Below are positions 6,800-14,921 of a stretch of DNA of 22,222 nucleotides, one piece after another. The notes under the pieces were generated by a model. It was not told where the DNA came from, did not search any database, and saw nothing but the letters and a program-made list of their open reading frames with translations. A program made the position numbers and the translations under genes. Each line of letters begins with the position of its first letter. Position 1 is the first letter of the stretch. Source of the stretch: Methylococcaceae bacterium (GTDB lineage: Bacteria; Pseudomonadota; Gammaproteobacteria; Methylococcales; Methylomonadaceae); contig SXIZ01000078.1 of the NCBI GenBank assembly GCA_005779525.1, positions 1 to 22,222 of the forward strand. Reading direction: 5' to 3'.

Positions 6800-7128
6800 A
6801 GGTTTTCCCTTATAGATTTATGCTCAAACTTACATAGCAAGTTGAGTTACCCTGATTGGGTAAAGTCACTATACGCCGCTTTTGCACAGTGCTCTTGATA
6901 TAGATCAACAGAAGTTAAAAACTATCCAAGAAAGCCGCGCAATCGGTAACATCCTATTAGTTCAATTAATCTCTAATTTACACAATTTTTTTCGGATAAT
7001 ACGCTTAGGCAATCGTCAAAATGTAAAAAATGCATTATCCTGAACTACACTACACTAACCGAGCAGATACTGAGCAATGACTTCACCTGCTGTGCGTAAA
7101 TTAACTACAGTATTTGCCTGAGACGCGC
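6800..7128. other. Intergenic region between small lipoprotein and sensor kinase genes
   Basis: This gene-free stretch contains the FNR promoter described separately (6860-6908). The plus-strand part (6910-7128) is AT-rich and must hold the kinase promoter, but I cannot pick out a convincing one. A 14-codon open frame, 7077-7121, ends 7 bases before the kinase ATG. Confidence 0.5.
6860..6908 (-). promoter_or_regulatory. Class-II-type FNR-dependent promoter of the 39-residue lipoprotein
   Basis: TTGATATAGATCAA (6895-6908) matches the FNR/Anr consensus TTGAT-N4-ATCAA at every defined base. On the minus strand a -10 element TATAGT (6868-6873, 5 of 6 matches) follows. With a start at about 6860, the FNR box is centred at -41.5, the position used by FNR when it activates as a class II factor, and no -35 is needed. 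In the plus direction no comparable -10 is found at that spacing, so the minus-strand gene is the likely target. Confidence 0.8.
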
Positions 7129-8343
7129 ATGAACTCAACAGCCCCAAAAACAGCCACTCATATTTTAAAACTACGCCAACTGGCGGAGGAGCTTATTGGA
7201 GGATCTGCTGAAATATCAAGCACCCAACACCAACTAGTGCATGAGTTACAAGTGCATCAATTGGAATTAGAATTGCAGAACCAAGCACTGCAAGATGAGT
7301 GCTATTTAGCGGAAATCGCGTTACAACGTTATCGCACCTTGTTTGATTATGCGCTAGATGCCATTTTTGTGTTACGCAATACCTGGCAAATTGAAGAAAT
7401 GAATCCTGCCTGCTTACGACTTTGGCGCGCAGCAAAACCCAAAGAAATCCTGAAGAAACATATGCTGTCACTGTTTCATCCAGATTCTAAAGCAACTATT
7501 AGTCAACAAATTGTTAATGCCATTAATCTTCAAACTGTACAAGAATTTACAGAAGTCAAAATTGTTTGCCTAGATGGTGCTTACACCCAAGCTCAAACTG
7601 CTATCCTGCCGTTTAAAGATGAGCAAGGCCCCCTGCTGTTTCTTATTTGTATGGATCTGACTGAGCGTTGCTCGGTGGAAGCTGCATTGATCAAGAGTAA
7701 AAATAAGCACCAAGCAGCCACCCACAACCTGGAAGCAATACGCGAAGCCGAACGCAGCAGAATTGCACTTGAAATTCATGATGAACTGGGCAGTACTTTA
7801 ACGGTACTCAAAATGGATTTATGCACTCTGGAAACCCAAATTCCATTAGAGTCTGATAGTTTACGTCAACAACTACAATCTATGGCGCTACAAGTTGATC
7901 ATGGCATTCAAGCAATAAAACGTATTATTACCGATTTACGCCCCAGCATTTTAGATCAATTAGGATTATTTCCCGCAATCGAGTGGCAGATAGCAACTTT
8001 TCGCAAACGCACAGGAATTGCATGTCAATTGCAAATACCTGAGCAGGAGTTAACACTTGACCCCAAACGCACGACTGCGGTATTTCGAATCACTCAAGAA
8101 ATATTGACCAATATTTCGCGACATGCCCAAGCAACCCAGGTCAGAGTTATGATTCGGGTGGATAGCCAACTCCAGCTGACCATCAGCGACAACGGCTGCG
8201 GTATTCATCCGGCAAAAATGGATAGTCTTGAAGGCTTTGGTATTTTGGGAATGCGCGAACGCGCCAATTATTTCGGCGGTGACTTAGTTATCCAGAGTTA
8301 TCCAGGGATAGGTACGACAGTCATGTTAACTCTGCCACTGTAG
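7129..8343 (+). CDS. PAS-domain sensor histidine kinase of the NarX/HisKA_3 type
   Basis: A 404-residue soluble kinase with no membrane segment. An N-terminal coiled coil (HQLVHELQVHQLELELQNQAL) leads into a PAS domain (about 65-185, starting RYRTLFDYALDAIFVL). A linker is followed by a HisKA_3 dimerisation domain with phospho-acceptor His217 in LEIHDELGSTLT, and an HATPase domain with the N-box ILTNISRHAQA, DNGCGI and GFGILGMRERA. It should autophosphorylate in response to a ligand or redox signal bound by PAS and pass phosphate to a NarL-type regulator; the one at 8362 is the obvious partner. I chose ATG 7129; a TTG at 7114 is also in frame. Neither start has a strong ribosome-binding site. 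Confidence 0.9.
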   Translation: MNSTAPKTATHILKLRQLAEELIGGSAEISSTQHQLVHELQVHQLELELQNQALQDECYLAEIALQRYRTLFDYALDAIFVLRNTWQIEEMNPACLRLWRAAKPKEILKKHMLSLFHPDSKATISQQIVNAINLQTVQEFTEVKIVCLDGAYTQAQTAILPFKDEQGPLLFLICMDLTERCSVEAALIKSKNKHQAATHNLEAIREAERSRIALEIHDELGSTLTVLKMDLCTLETQIPLESDSLRQQLQSMALQVDHGIQAIKRIITDLRPSILDQLGLFPAIEWQIATFRKRTGIACQLQIPEQELTLDPKRTTAVFRITQEILTNISRHAQATQVRVMIRVDSQLQLTISDNGCGIHPAKMDSLEGFGILGMRERANYFGGDLVIQSYPGIGTTVMLTLPL

Positions 8344-8361
8344 CAGGGCACTTCAGCGACC

Positions 8362-8994
8362 TTAATCCAATAACTGATTTCTAAACGCGTAGTGAATAAT
8401 ATCTGAATTGGTTTTTAACGCTAACTTCTTGATAATGCGACTGCGATAGGTGGTGACAGTTTTAGCACTCAGCGACATTTCCGTGGCAATATCTGTGAGG
8501 CGTAGCCCCTTACAAATGTCTTGAAAAACTTGAAATTCTCGATTAGTCAACTTAGTGTGCGACGGCTGCACCTCAGGATTCATAATCTGCTCGATTAACT
8601 GCTCAGAAATCTCATGACTCACATAGCGCTGCCCTTGAGCTAATTGTCGAATCACGGCAACTAATTGGGACGGCTCACTTTCCTTACTTAAGTAACCAGA
8701 TGCGCCTACTCGTATCATGCGAATAGCATACTGATCTTCAGGATACATACTAAATACCAGAATTGGTTTTTTGGGATAGTAAAAATGGATTTGCTTAATC
8801 AACTCCAAGGAATTTCTGCCGGGCATCGCCATATCCAGTATCAAAACATCCCAATTTTCGACTTTAAACTTTTTAAACACCTCATCCCCAGAATCTGCTT
8901 CCGCAGAAACCGACATATCAGGCTCATTCGCAAAAATACGCTTTAATCCCTCTCGCACAATTGCATGATCATCAGCGATCATTACGTTAATCAT
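8362..8994 (-). CDS. NarL/FixJ-family response regulator
   Basis: A 210-residue regulator. Receiver domain: Asp8/Asp9, phospho-acceptor Asp54 in LILDMAMPG, and a Lys in YLSKESEP. It is followed by a LuxR-type HTH (about 145-205: LTNREFQVFQDICKGLRLTD, LSAKTVTTYRSRIIKKL). It resembles the GacA/UvrY and NarL groups; I cannot place it more exactly. The ATG at 8992-8994 has GGAAG 6 bases upstream, better than the GTG codons at 9007-9009 and 9004-9006. It is convergent with the sensor kinase with only 18 bp between stops, so the two probably form a pair despite having separate promoters. Confidence 0.9.
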   Translation of the reverse strand: MINVMIADDHAIVREGLKRIFANEPDMSVSAEADSGDEVFKKFKVENWDVLILDMAMPGRNSLELIKQIHFYYPKKPILVFSMYPEDQYAIRMIRVGASGYLSKESEPSQLVAVIRQLAQGQRYVSHEISEQLIEQIMNPEVQPSHTKLTNREFQVFQDICKGLRLTDIATEMSLSAKTVTTYRSRIIKKLALKTNSDIIHYAFRNQLLD

Positions 8995-9261
8995 TTCTAC
9001 TTCCACCACGACATTGGGATAAAATTTCTGTTTTATTCAAAAAAATATTCTAATTATTGCAATTTATAAAGTAAAAAAATAAAATTACTGCTTGATTGAT
9101 TATCATCCTCAGCAAAATTTCCCCATTGCAGCGGTAAATAATTTACAGCCTATCTCTGGGGAAACGCACGCCAGCGTTTATAAAATTAAATATTAATAAA
9201 TCAATAATATAAAAACATGATGTCTTTCTGTAATAGCAAATCTCAAATCCACCAAAACGTT

Positions 9262-9326
9262 GAATAGCTACTCACCCAAATCAGGCTTAATCCGGTCAAC
9301 GGAAAATTAATCACTTTCAGCTATTC
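9262..9326. repeat. Long-range stem GAATAGCT/AGCTATTC with inner TCCG/CGGA stem
   Basis: GAATAGCT (9262-9269) and AGCTATTC (9319-9326) are perfect complements 49 bases apart. Inside this interval TCCG and CGGA form a second small stem around GTCAA. The nested arrangement is what a structured RNA leader would show, but an 8-bp match in AT-rich DNA can also occur by chance. Confidence 0.35.
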
Positions 9327-9365
9327 GACTCTTGCCCGCTTGCAACCTAAAAACTGCACATCTAA

Positions 9366-9386
9366 TTTGGAAAATTAATTTCCAAA
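9366..9386. repeat. Palindrome TTTGGAAA-N5-TTTCCAAA
   Basis: Perfect 8-bp arms around a 5-base centre form a symmetric 21-bp site. Size and symmetry suit an operator for a dimeric regulator in the chemosensory control region. It lies three bases before the next inverted repeat (9390-9412). Confidence 0.45.
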
Positions 9387-9389
9387 AAC

Positions 9390-9412
9390 AACTCTAGAGG
9401 CTAAGTAGAGTT
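9390..9412. repeat. Inverted repeat AACTCTA-N9-TAGAGTT
   Basis: Perfect 7-bp arms are separated by nine bases. It immediately follows the palindrome at 9366-9386, giving two adjacent dyads about 300 bp before the receptor start. It is either an operator or a hairpin in a long leader. Confidence 0.4.
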
Positions 9413-9517
9413 AAAATACAATTTTCCATCTATGTAAGTTTTATCCTACAATAATAGCATAACTTTACTGACAATATTTCAAGCAAAATCCTGATTTCAA
9501 AATCGCAAATTCTCACT

Positions 9518-9539
9518 AAGCTTTAACAGCAGAAAGCTT
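9518..9539. repeat. Inverted repeat AAGCTTT-N8-AAAGCTT
   Basis: Perfect 7-bp arms around AACAGCAG. A CCCC/GGGG pair follows at 9545-9561. If the operon is transcribed from far upstream these would be leader hairpins. Confidence 0.35.
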
Positions 9540-9696
9540 TGAGACCCCTAATTTCTTGGGGATTCCACCCAGGAATTTATTATCAATACTATCACCTCAA
9601 AACGCTTCAAGTTATGTGGTAGCCAATCACTGCCACACCTAAGTAAGATCTAGCATGCCTAGGTTCTAAAACATATCTTCGTTCAGGAGAAGCTTC

Positions 9697-11610
9697 ATGG
9701 CTTTGGTAAAAAAAACATCAACCTCCACTCCCGTAAAAGACAGTGGACATTCTTCTGCTGCCGCTGCCCGCGAAGCAGAAGCACAACGCAAAAAAGCACG
9801 TACTTTAGGTAAACAACAACAAGCCGCCGAACGTATCGCTGCCGCGACCAGTCAATTATCCTCAGGCATTAACGAAGCAGCTTCTGCAGCAGAAGAACTG
9901 AAACGCGCCTCCGATCAAATTGCCACGGGAGCAGAAGAAGCCTCCGGCGCAGCACAAGAATCGCTGGCAGCTTTTAAGCTAGTGACTGAAGCGATTAATC
10001 GACAATTACAAAATGCCGATCTCAGCCAGGCGAAAGCGGAAGCCACTCAAAGCTTGGTCGCCAGCACCAGTACCGACATTACGTTAATTGTGAATAACGT
10101 CGGTTTGTCAGCACAACGCCAATCCGGCTCTGTGGTTATGGTCGCGGAATTAGAAAAACAGGCGGCCAGCATCGGCGATATCGTTAAAGCGGTTGCCAGA
10201 ATTGCAGATCAAACCAATTTATTAGCCTTAAATGCTGCAATTGAAGCAGCACGCGCAGGACGACATGGCAAAGGTTTCGCAGTGGTGGCGGATGAAGTTC
10301 GTACTCTGGCAGAGACTTCTGAAAAAAGCGCGAAACAAATCCAAGATCTGGTTGGACAAATTCAACAAGAAGTGAAAGTCATCGCCGAAGGCATCGGTAA
10401 TTCTGCTAAAACGGTTGAAGGTCAAGTTGCCGTAGGCAAAACCATTACCGAACAATTAGAACAAATTCGTATTGATGTCATTGAAGTGGTTAAAGGAGTG
10501 CGAGAGATCGCTACAGGTGCGGCACAATCAGCAACCGCAACGATGCAAGCACAAAAAGGCGCAGAAGATATCGCCGCAGCCGCCGAAGAGCAATCAGCCG
10601 CCGCCGAAGAAGCCGCCAAAACCGTGGAAGAGCAAGCGCAAGCCCTCGCAGAATGCGAACAAACCGCGCAAAATCTTTCGGAATTGGCCGAGGATTTAAA
10701 AAACTCAACGGATGTTGCCAAAAGTGCAGAAGAAGTCGCCTTGGCAGCGGAAGAATTATCCTCTGCCGTGCAAGAAATTAACCGCTCTGGCTCACAAATC
10801 ATGGCCGCCATCGAACAAATTCGTAAAGGCGCTGAAGTGCAAGCAGCCAGTACCGAAGAATCAGCGGCTGCCATTACCCAGATTGAAAAAGGCGTGGAGT
10901 TAGCACAAGTGCGTTCCACGGTAAGTGCTGAAAAGATTCAAGCAATTAAAAATATCTTATCGGTGAACAAAACCGCCGTGGATTCCTTGATTTCCGGGAT
11001 TTCGGATGCCGCCAATGCTTCCCGCGCCAGTATCAAACAAATTAAAGATTTGGAATTGATTTCCAGACGTATCGATAAAATTGTGGATGCGATTACTACC
11101 GTATCGATTCAAACCAATATGCTAGCCGTGAACGGTTCTATCGAGGCGGCACGCGCGGGAGAGTTTGGTAAGGGGTTTGTCGTGGTAGCGACCGACATCC
11201 GTAATCTAGCGCACGACTCGGCTGAAAATGCCGATAGAATTAAAGATTTAGTCAAGGCGGTACAAGATCAGATTGGTGTCGTGGGTCGGGATTTGGAAGA
11301 AATTGCCGTAGCTGCGAATGCCGAAGTCGAAAAGGCTAAAACCAGTAGTGCCAACCTATTGACCATTGAAAATGAGATACAAGTGGTCGAAAAAGGTGGC
11401 GATGAGATTTTAGCCGCGGCCACTGAAATCGCTACGTCGATAGTACAACTGAAAAAAGGCGTTGAACAAATTTCTGCTGCCGCGCAAGAAGCGGACAAAG
11501 CTGCCACTGAGGCAGGTGCTGCTGCTAGCCAACAATCACAAGGCGCTGAAGAATTAGCCGCAGCGATTGAAGAAATCGCATCGCTTGCGGATGAACTGCA
11601 AAGTGCCTGA
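9697..11610 (+). CDS. Soluble chemoreceptor with two tandem MCP signalling domains
   Basis: A 637-residue cytoplasmic methyl-accepting protein with no membrane segment and no recognisable ligand domain; it is helical and Ala/Glu-rich throughout. It has two hairpin tips: QTNLLALNAAIEAARAG at 172-188 and QTNMLAVNGSIEAARAG at 472-488, exactly 300 residues apart. Each is followed by a [KR]GF[AV]VVA segment and flanked by long heptad helices with possible methylation pairs (AAEEL, TEESAAA). This looks like an internal duplication of a complete signalling module, and the second tip is less canonical (NGS for NAA, TDIRNLA for DEVRTLA). It starts the chemosensory operon, followed 12 bases later by the triple-CheW gene. 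It should form cytoplasmic arrays with the CheW domains and CheA. Confidence 0.92.
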   Translation: MALVKKTSTSTPVKDSGHSSAAAAREAEAQRKKARTLGKQQQAAERIAAATSQLSSGINEAASAAEELKRASDQIATGAEEASGAAQESLAAFKLVTEAINRQLQNADLSQAKAEATQSLVASTSTDITLIVNNVGLSAQRQSGSVVMVAELEKQAASIGDIVKAVARIADQTNLLALNAAIEAARAGRHGKGFAVVADEVRTLAETSEKSAKQIQDLVGQIQQEVKVIAEGIGNSAKTVEGQVAVGKTITEQLEQIRIDVIEVVKGVREIATGAAQSATATMQAQKGAEDIAAAAEEQSAAAEEAAKTVEEQAQALAECEQTAQNLSELAEDLKNSTDVAKSAEEVALAAEELSSAVQEINRSGSQIMAAIEQIRKGAEVQAASTEESAAAITQIEKGVELAQVRSTVSAEKIQAIKNILSVNKTAVDSLISGISDAANASRASIKQIKDLELISRRIDKIVDAITTVSIQTNMLAVNGSIEAARAGEFGKGFVVVATDIRNLAHDSAENADRIKDLVKAVQDQIGVVGRDLEEIAVAANAEVEKAKTSSANLLTIENEIQVVEKGGDEILAAATEIATSIVQLKKGVEQISAAAQEADKAATEAGAAASQQSQGAEELAAAIEEIASLADELQSA

Positions 11611-11622
11611 TAGGGGAATATT

Positions 11623-13197
11623 ATGACAACACTTCAGGATGAACAAACCGGCGCCGATGATTTTCAAAGTTTAGAAGATGACGCTTTAGATTCTGCGGAT
11701 TCAGATAATCGCCAATTTGTCACGTTCATTATTGCCAATGAAGTCTTTGCTGTAGATATGGCTCCGGTGCAAGAAATTATTCGCGTGCCGGACGTGGTGC
11801 GCGTACCGCTGTCACCTCCAACCTTAGATGGACTTGCAAATTTAAGAGGTAAGGTATTACCGATTATTTCCTTGCGCCGCATTTTTGGCTTTGCGGAGCA
11901 GGAATACGATGATGCTACTCGGGCGGTAGTGATCGACATTAATCAACCCCTCGGTTTTGTGGTCGATAGAGTGACTAGCGTGATTGATGTCGAAATTAGC
12001 AGTATCGAAGATGTCAATGCGATTAGCAGTACCGTCAACACCGACTTACTGTCTGGCATCCTCAAGAATGTCAACGACTACCCGATGGTGATGGTGCTGG
12101 ATTTCGCCAAACTGATCGCGCAAGAGTTTAAAGCCATCTCCACCGTGACCAAGTCTGCCAGCATGCATGGCAGCCTGCTAAGCACCTCGCAAACGGATGA
12201 AGATGAAGAAAATAATGACGAATTGCAATTAGTCAGTTTTGACGTTGCTGGTCAGGAATATGCGATCGCGATAGAAGATGTGCAAGAGATAGTGCAATTG
12301 CCTGAAACAATTATCCGCGTGCCCCACTCTGAAGCGCATGTGCTAGGCATAATGACCTTGCGCAATCGATTGCTACCCTTGGTGTCGCTCAGACATATGT
12401 TCGGGCTATCCATCCAGGAAGAAAACGAAACTAGCCGTATCGTGGTGGTGGCATTTGGCAATGATTCGGTCGGCGTCGTCATGGATAACGTCAATGAGGT
12501 TTTACGGGTTGCTAAATCCTCGGTAGACGCTATGCCTAGCTTACTTGCCCGTGAAGGTGATTTGGCCGATATTTCTGAGATCTGTCGTTTAGACAATGGC
12601 AAACGCTTAGTGTCGATTATTTCGGCACACAATTTATTTAGCCATTCAACGATCAAAGAAGCGTTGACTACCGTGGACACGTTAAGTGAGGACAGTGCAC
12701 AAATGAATACGAATGACATTGACGATGAAAACTCTGATGACGATGAACAAGTCGTGGTGTTCCGTTTAGGTAAAGAAGAATATGGCGTATCCATCGATAG
12801 CGTCCAAGAAATTGTCAGGGTGCCCGAAGAACTCACTCACGTGCCTAAAGCCCCTGCATTTGTGGAAGGTGTCATAAATCTTAGGGGTGCCGTTTTACCC
12901 GTGATTGATTTACGCCGTCGCTTAGGACTCGACTCCGTGGCCCGTACCGATGGTCAGCGCGTAATGGTGTTTTTAATCCATGATACGCGTACGGGGTTTA
13001 TTGTCGATTCGGTGGCCGAGGTGTTAAAAATTCATAAATCGTTGATTGAACCCGCACCGAAACTGTCAGACGAACAATCCAACTTACTGTCGCGTATGGC
13101 TAATTTGGAAAAACAAAAACGTATGGTTCAACTGATTGAACCAGAGCACCTTTTAGCCGGGGGTGATATTGCGCTGTTAGAAAATATCGCCGCCTAA
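11623..13197 (+). CDS. Triple-CheW-domain scaffold protein
   Basis: A 524-residue protein made of three CheW domains at about 30-170, 200-345 and 376-515. Domains 1 and 3 carry the canonical NLRG-VLP-DLR-like core (GLANLRGKVLPIISLRR, GVINLRGAVLPVIDLRR). Domain 2 has TLRNRLLPLVSLRH, losing the Gly after the receptor-contacting Arg. Very acidic linkers precede each domain (DADDF..EDDALDSADSD, TDEDEENNDE, DIDDENSDDDE). CheW bridges receptors and CheA; three linked domains could tie several receptor or CheA contacts together. A good ribosome-binding site (AGGGGA) lies just after the receptor stop. It is the only CheW in this cluster apart from the CheA P5 domain. Confidence 0.93.
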   Translation: MTTLQDEQTGADDFQSLEDDALDSADSDNRQFVTFIIANEVFAVDMAPVQEIIRVPDVVRVPLSPPTLDGLANLRGKVLPIISLRRIFGFAEQEYDDATRAVVIDINQPLGFVVDRVTSVIDVEISSIEDVNAISSTVNTDLLSGILKNVNDYPMVMVLDFAKLIAQEFKAISTVTKSASMHGSLLSTSQTDEDEENNDELQLVSFDVAGQEYAIAIEDVQEIVQLPETIIRVPHSEAHVLGIMTLRNRLLPLVSLRHMFGLSIQEENETSRIVVVAFGNDSVGVVMDNVNEVLRVAKSSVDAMPSLLAREGDLADISEICRLDNGKRLVSIISAHNLFSHSTIKEALTTVDTLSEDSAQMNTNDIDDENSDDDEQVVVFRLGKEEYGVSIDSVQEIVRVPEELTHVPKAPAFVEGVINLRGAVLPVIDLRRRLGLDSVARTDGQRVMVFLIHDTRTGFIVDSVAEVLKIHKSLIEPAPKLSDEQSNLLSRMANLEKQKRMVQLIEPEHLLAGGDIALLENIAA

Positions 13198-13209
13198 TCG
13201 GACGCCCTT

Positions 13210-14280
13210 ATGATCAAGTTGCTCATTGTTGATGATTCAGCGCTGATGCGTCGCCAACTCTCTACTTTATTTCAGGAGGAAGGCGACTTTGACATTCGAC
13301 AAGCACGCAATGGTAAAGAAGCGGTCATAGAAAACCGGGACTTTCAGCCTGACGTGGTCACTTTGGATATTAATATGCCGGAAATGGACGGCATTACTGC
13401 GTTATCACTGATCATGACCGAACGCCCAGTGCCCGTGGTCATGGTTTCCTCTTTGACCGAAAAAGGGGCTTTAGCCACCTTCGAAGCCCTTAATCTTGGC
13501 GCCGTAGACTATATTGCCAAACCAGACGGCACTATTTCGCTATCCATTGGACAGATTAAAAATGAATTAGTCTCCAAAGTTAGAGTGGCAGCACGCTCGC
13601 AGCTGAAAAAATCAGGATCAAGTGTCAAGGGACTCGCGCAACGCTTACGTGAAGAGCGAGAAAAACCGATAGTCCGACCTGTTGCAATTCGTCGCAGTGT
13701 TTCGAGTGACGGTTTAGTGATTATCGGAGTCTCTACTGGCGGCCCAAGAACCTTGGAAGAAATTTTGCCGCTCATTCCGGCTGATTTTCCTTGGCCGATA
13801 CTGGTCGCCCAACATATGCCCGCTGCCTTTACTCGCTCTTTTGCGGAACGTTTAAATGCTATTTGCGCGCTGAATGTCGTCGAAGCCGCAACCCCGATAG
13901 CGATTTCGGCAGGCACCATCTATATTGCCAAAGGCGGTGCCGATATGGTGTTGGGTCAACGAGCAGGCAAACTGACCGTGATTCCTAAACCGGAAACCGC
14001 TAAATTTCTATGGCATCCCTCGGTAGAACTCCTAGGCCGCTCGGTGTTAGAAAATTATGATCCGTCGCGCGTCGTAGCAGTGATGCTAACAGGGATGGGC
14101 TACGATGGTGCCGATGCTTTTACTGAAATCAAAAAAAGTGGCGGGCGGACCATCGCAGAATCGAAGGCCTCGGCGGTAGTTTTTGGCATGCCCGCTGAAT
14201 TAATTGAACGTGGAGGGGCCAGTCTAGTATTACCCATGGAAAAAATAGCTGCTCAAATTGTGACTTGGGCAGGAAGATAA
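13210..14280 (+). CDS. cheB: CheB receptor methylesterase/deamidase
   Basis: A 356-residue CheB of normal length. Receiver domain: DD8-9, phospho-acceptor Asp53 in TLDINMPEMDG, Lys in IAKP. The linker (~120-165, KSGSSVKGLAQRLREE) is followed by the esterase domain with the catalytic triad Ser175 (GVSTGGP), His202 (AQHMP) and Asp299 (GMGYDGA). It removes methyl groups from receptor glutamates and deamidates glutamines, providing adaptation against CheR, which is encoded two genes downstream. Phosphorylation by CheA should activate it. The gene lies 12 bases after the triple-CheW stop. Confidence 0.96.
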   Translation: MIKLLIVDDSALMRRQLSTLFQEEGDFDIRQARNGKEAVIENRDFQPDVVTLDINMPEMDGITALSLIMTERPVPVVMVSSLTEKGALATFEALNLGAVDYIAKPDGTISLSIGQIKNELVSKVRVAARSQLKKSGSSVKGLAQRLREEREKPIVRPVAIRRSVSSDGLVIIGVSTGGPRTLEEILPLIPADFPWPILVAQHMPAAFTRSFAERLNAICALNVVEAATPIAISAGTIYIAKGGADMVLGQRAGKLTVIPKPETAKFLWHPSVELLGRSVLENYDPSRVVAVMLTGMGYDGADAFTEIKKSGGRTIAESKASAVVFGMPAELIERGGASLVLPMEKIAAQIVTWAGR

Positions 14281-14290
14281 GAGACTCGAT

Positions 14291-14914
14291 ATGCCATTTA
14301 TCAAAAAACACGATCAACAGCCTGTCAAAAACGATGAACGCACCCAAGAACGCGATTGTGAGAGTTTAGTGCTGAGTTTGGACAATCCGGATCCAGTGGC
14401 AAGACGATGGGCAGCGCGTGACTTAGTCGAATGCCCGGATGCCTCAGCCAAACTTGTCGAAAGATTACGCGTGGAACAGGATATGTCCGTGCGAGCGGTC
14501 ATTTTAAGTTCGTTAACCTGCTTAGGGGATCACACTGCAGTTGCAGGCTTAGTCGATTGCTTACGTAGCGAAGATGCCGCGTTACGCAACGAATCCATAG
14601 AAGTGATGAAACAATTACCGGATGAAGTCGCGCCGATTATGCGCGAGCTATTGCACGATACCAATGATGATGTGCGTATTTTTGCGGTCAATATTTTAGA
14701 GTCACTCTGTCACCCCGACGTAGAAAGTTGGTTGCTCGAGGTCATCGAAAACGACCCGCAAATCAATGTCTGTGCCGCAGCCTTGGACTTATTACTCGAA
14801 GTGGGCTCTAAAGCTGCCGAGCAGCCACTCAAACGCCTACAATTACGCTTTGCAGATGAAGCATATTTTCAATTCGCCATCAATTTAGCATTGCGTCGCA
14901 TCGCTGAGGATTAA
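14291..14914 (+). CDS. HEAT-repeat protein of the chemosensory operon
   Basis: A 207-residue protein that after a short basic, polar N-terminus consists of HEAT-like helical pairs, e.g. DPVARRWAARDLVE, DMSVRAVILSSLTCLGD, DAALRNESIEVMKQL, DDVRIFAVNILESLC and DPQINVCAAALDLLLEVG. These repeats build curved protein-binding surfaces. No enzymatic motif is visible. It sits between cheB and cheR with gaps of 10 and 7 bases, so it is probably an operon-specific adaptor, perhaps acting on the adaptation enzymes or receptor. The role is inferred from position only. Confidence 0.85.
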   Translation: MPFIKKHDQQPVKNDERTQERDCESLVLSLDNPDPVARRWAARDLVECPDASAKLVERLRVEQDMSVRAVILSSLTCLGDHTAVAGLVDCLRSEDAALRNESIEVMKQLPDEVAPIMRELLHDTNDDVRIFAVNILESLCHPDVESWLLEVIENDPQINVCAAALDLLLEVGSKAAEQPLKRLQLRFADEAYFQFAINLALRRIAED

Positions 14915-14921
14915 TACCTAA

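Larger units (their letters stand above)
8995..9696. other. Long AT-rich gene-free region upstream of the chemosensory operon
   Basis: About 700 bp between divergent genes with no credible coding frame. It contains several inverted repeats, listed separately: 9262-9326, 9366-9386, 9390-9412 and 9518-9539. AAACGC/GCGTTT arms also occur near 9169-9186. No standard promoter or known riboswitch motif could be recognised with confidence, although the operon promoter must be here. The receptor gene's ribosome-binding site (AGGAG, 9687-9691) is good. Confidence 0.55.

Noticed and set aside
7077..7121. 14-codon frame ending just before the sensor kinase start, as a leader peptide
   Set aside because: No ribosome-binding site, no codon bias such as runs of one amino acid, and no attenuator hairpin; probably chance.
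9096..9109. Possible second FNR box, TTGATTATCATCCT
   Set aside because: The right half-site matches only 3 of 5 bases; too weak in AT-rich DNA to claim.
9150..9190. Possible cyclic-di-GMP (GEMM) riboswitch because of a CGCACGCCAGCG stretch
   Set aside because: The conserved GGGCAAA, GNRA loop and downstream receptor elements are absent; only a small AAACGC/GCGTTT stem is seen.
10422..10919. Long open frame on the minus strand inside the tandem-tip receptor gene
   Set aside because: The Ser/Ala-rich product is the mirror of Ala/Glu-rich receptor codons; similar shadow frames occur opposite the CheW gene (12252-12836) and cheA (17124-17735).
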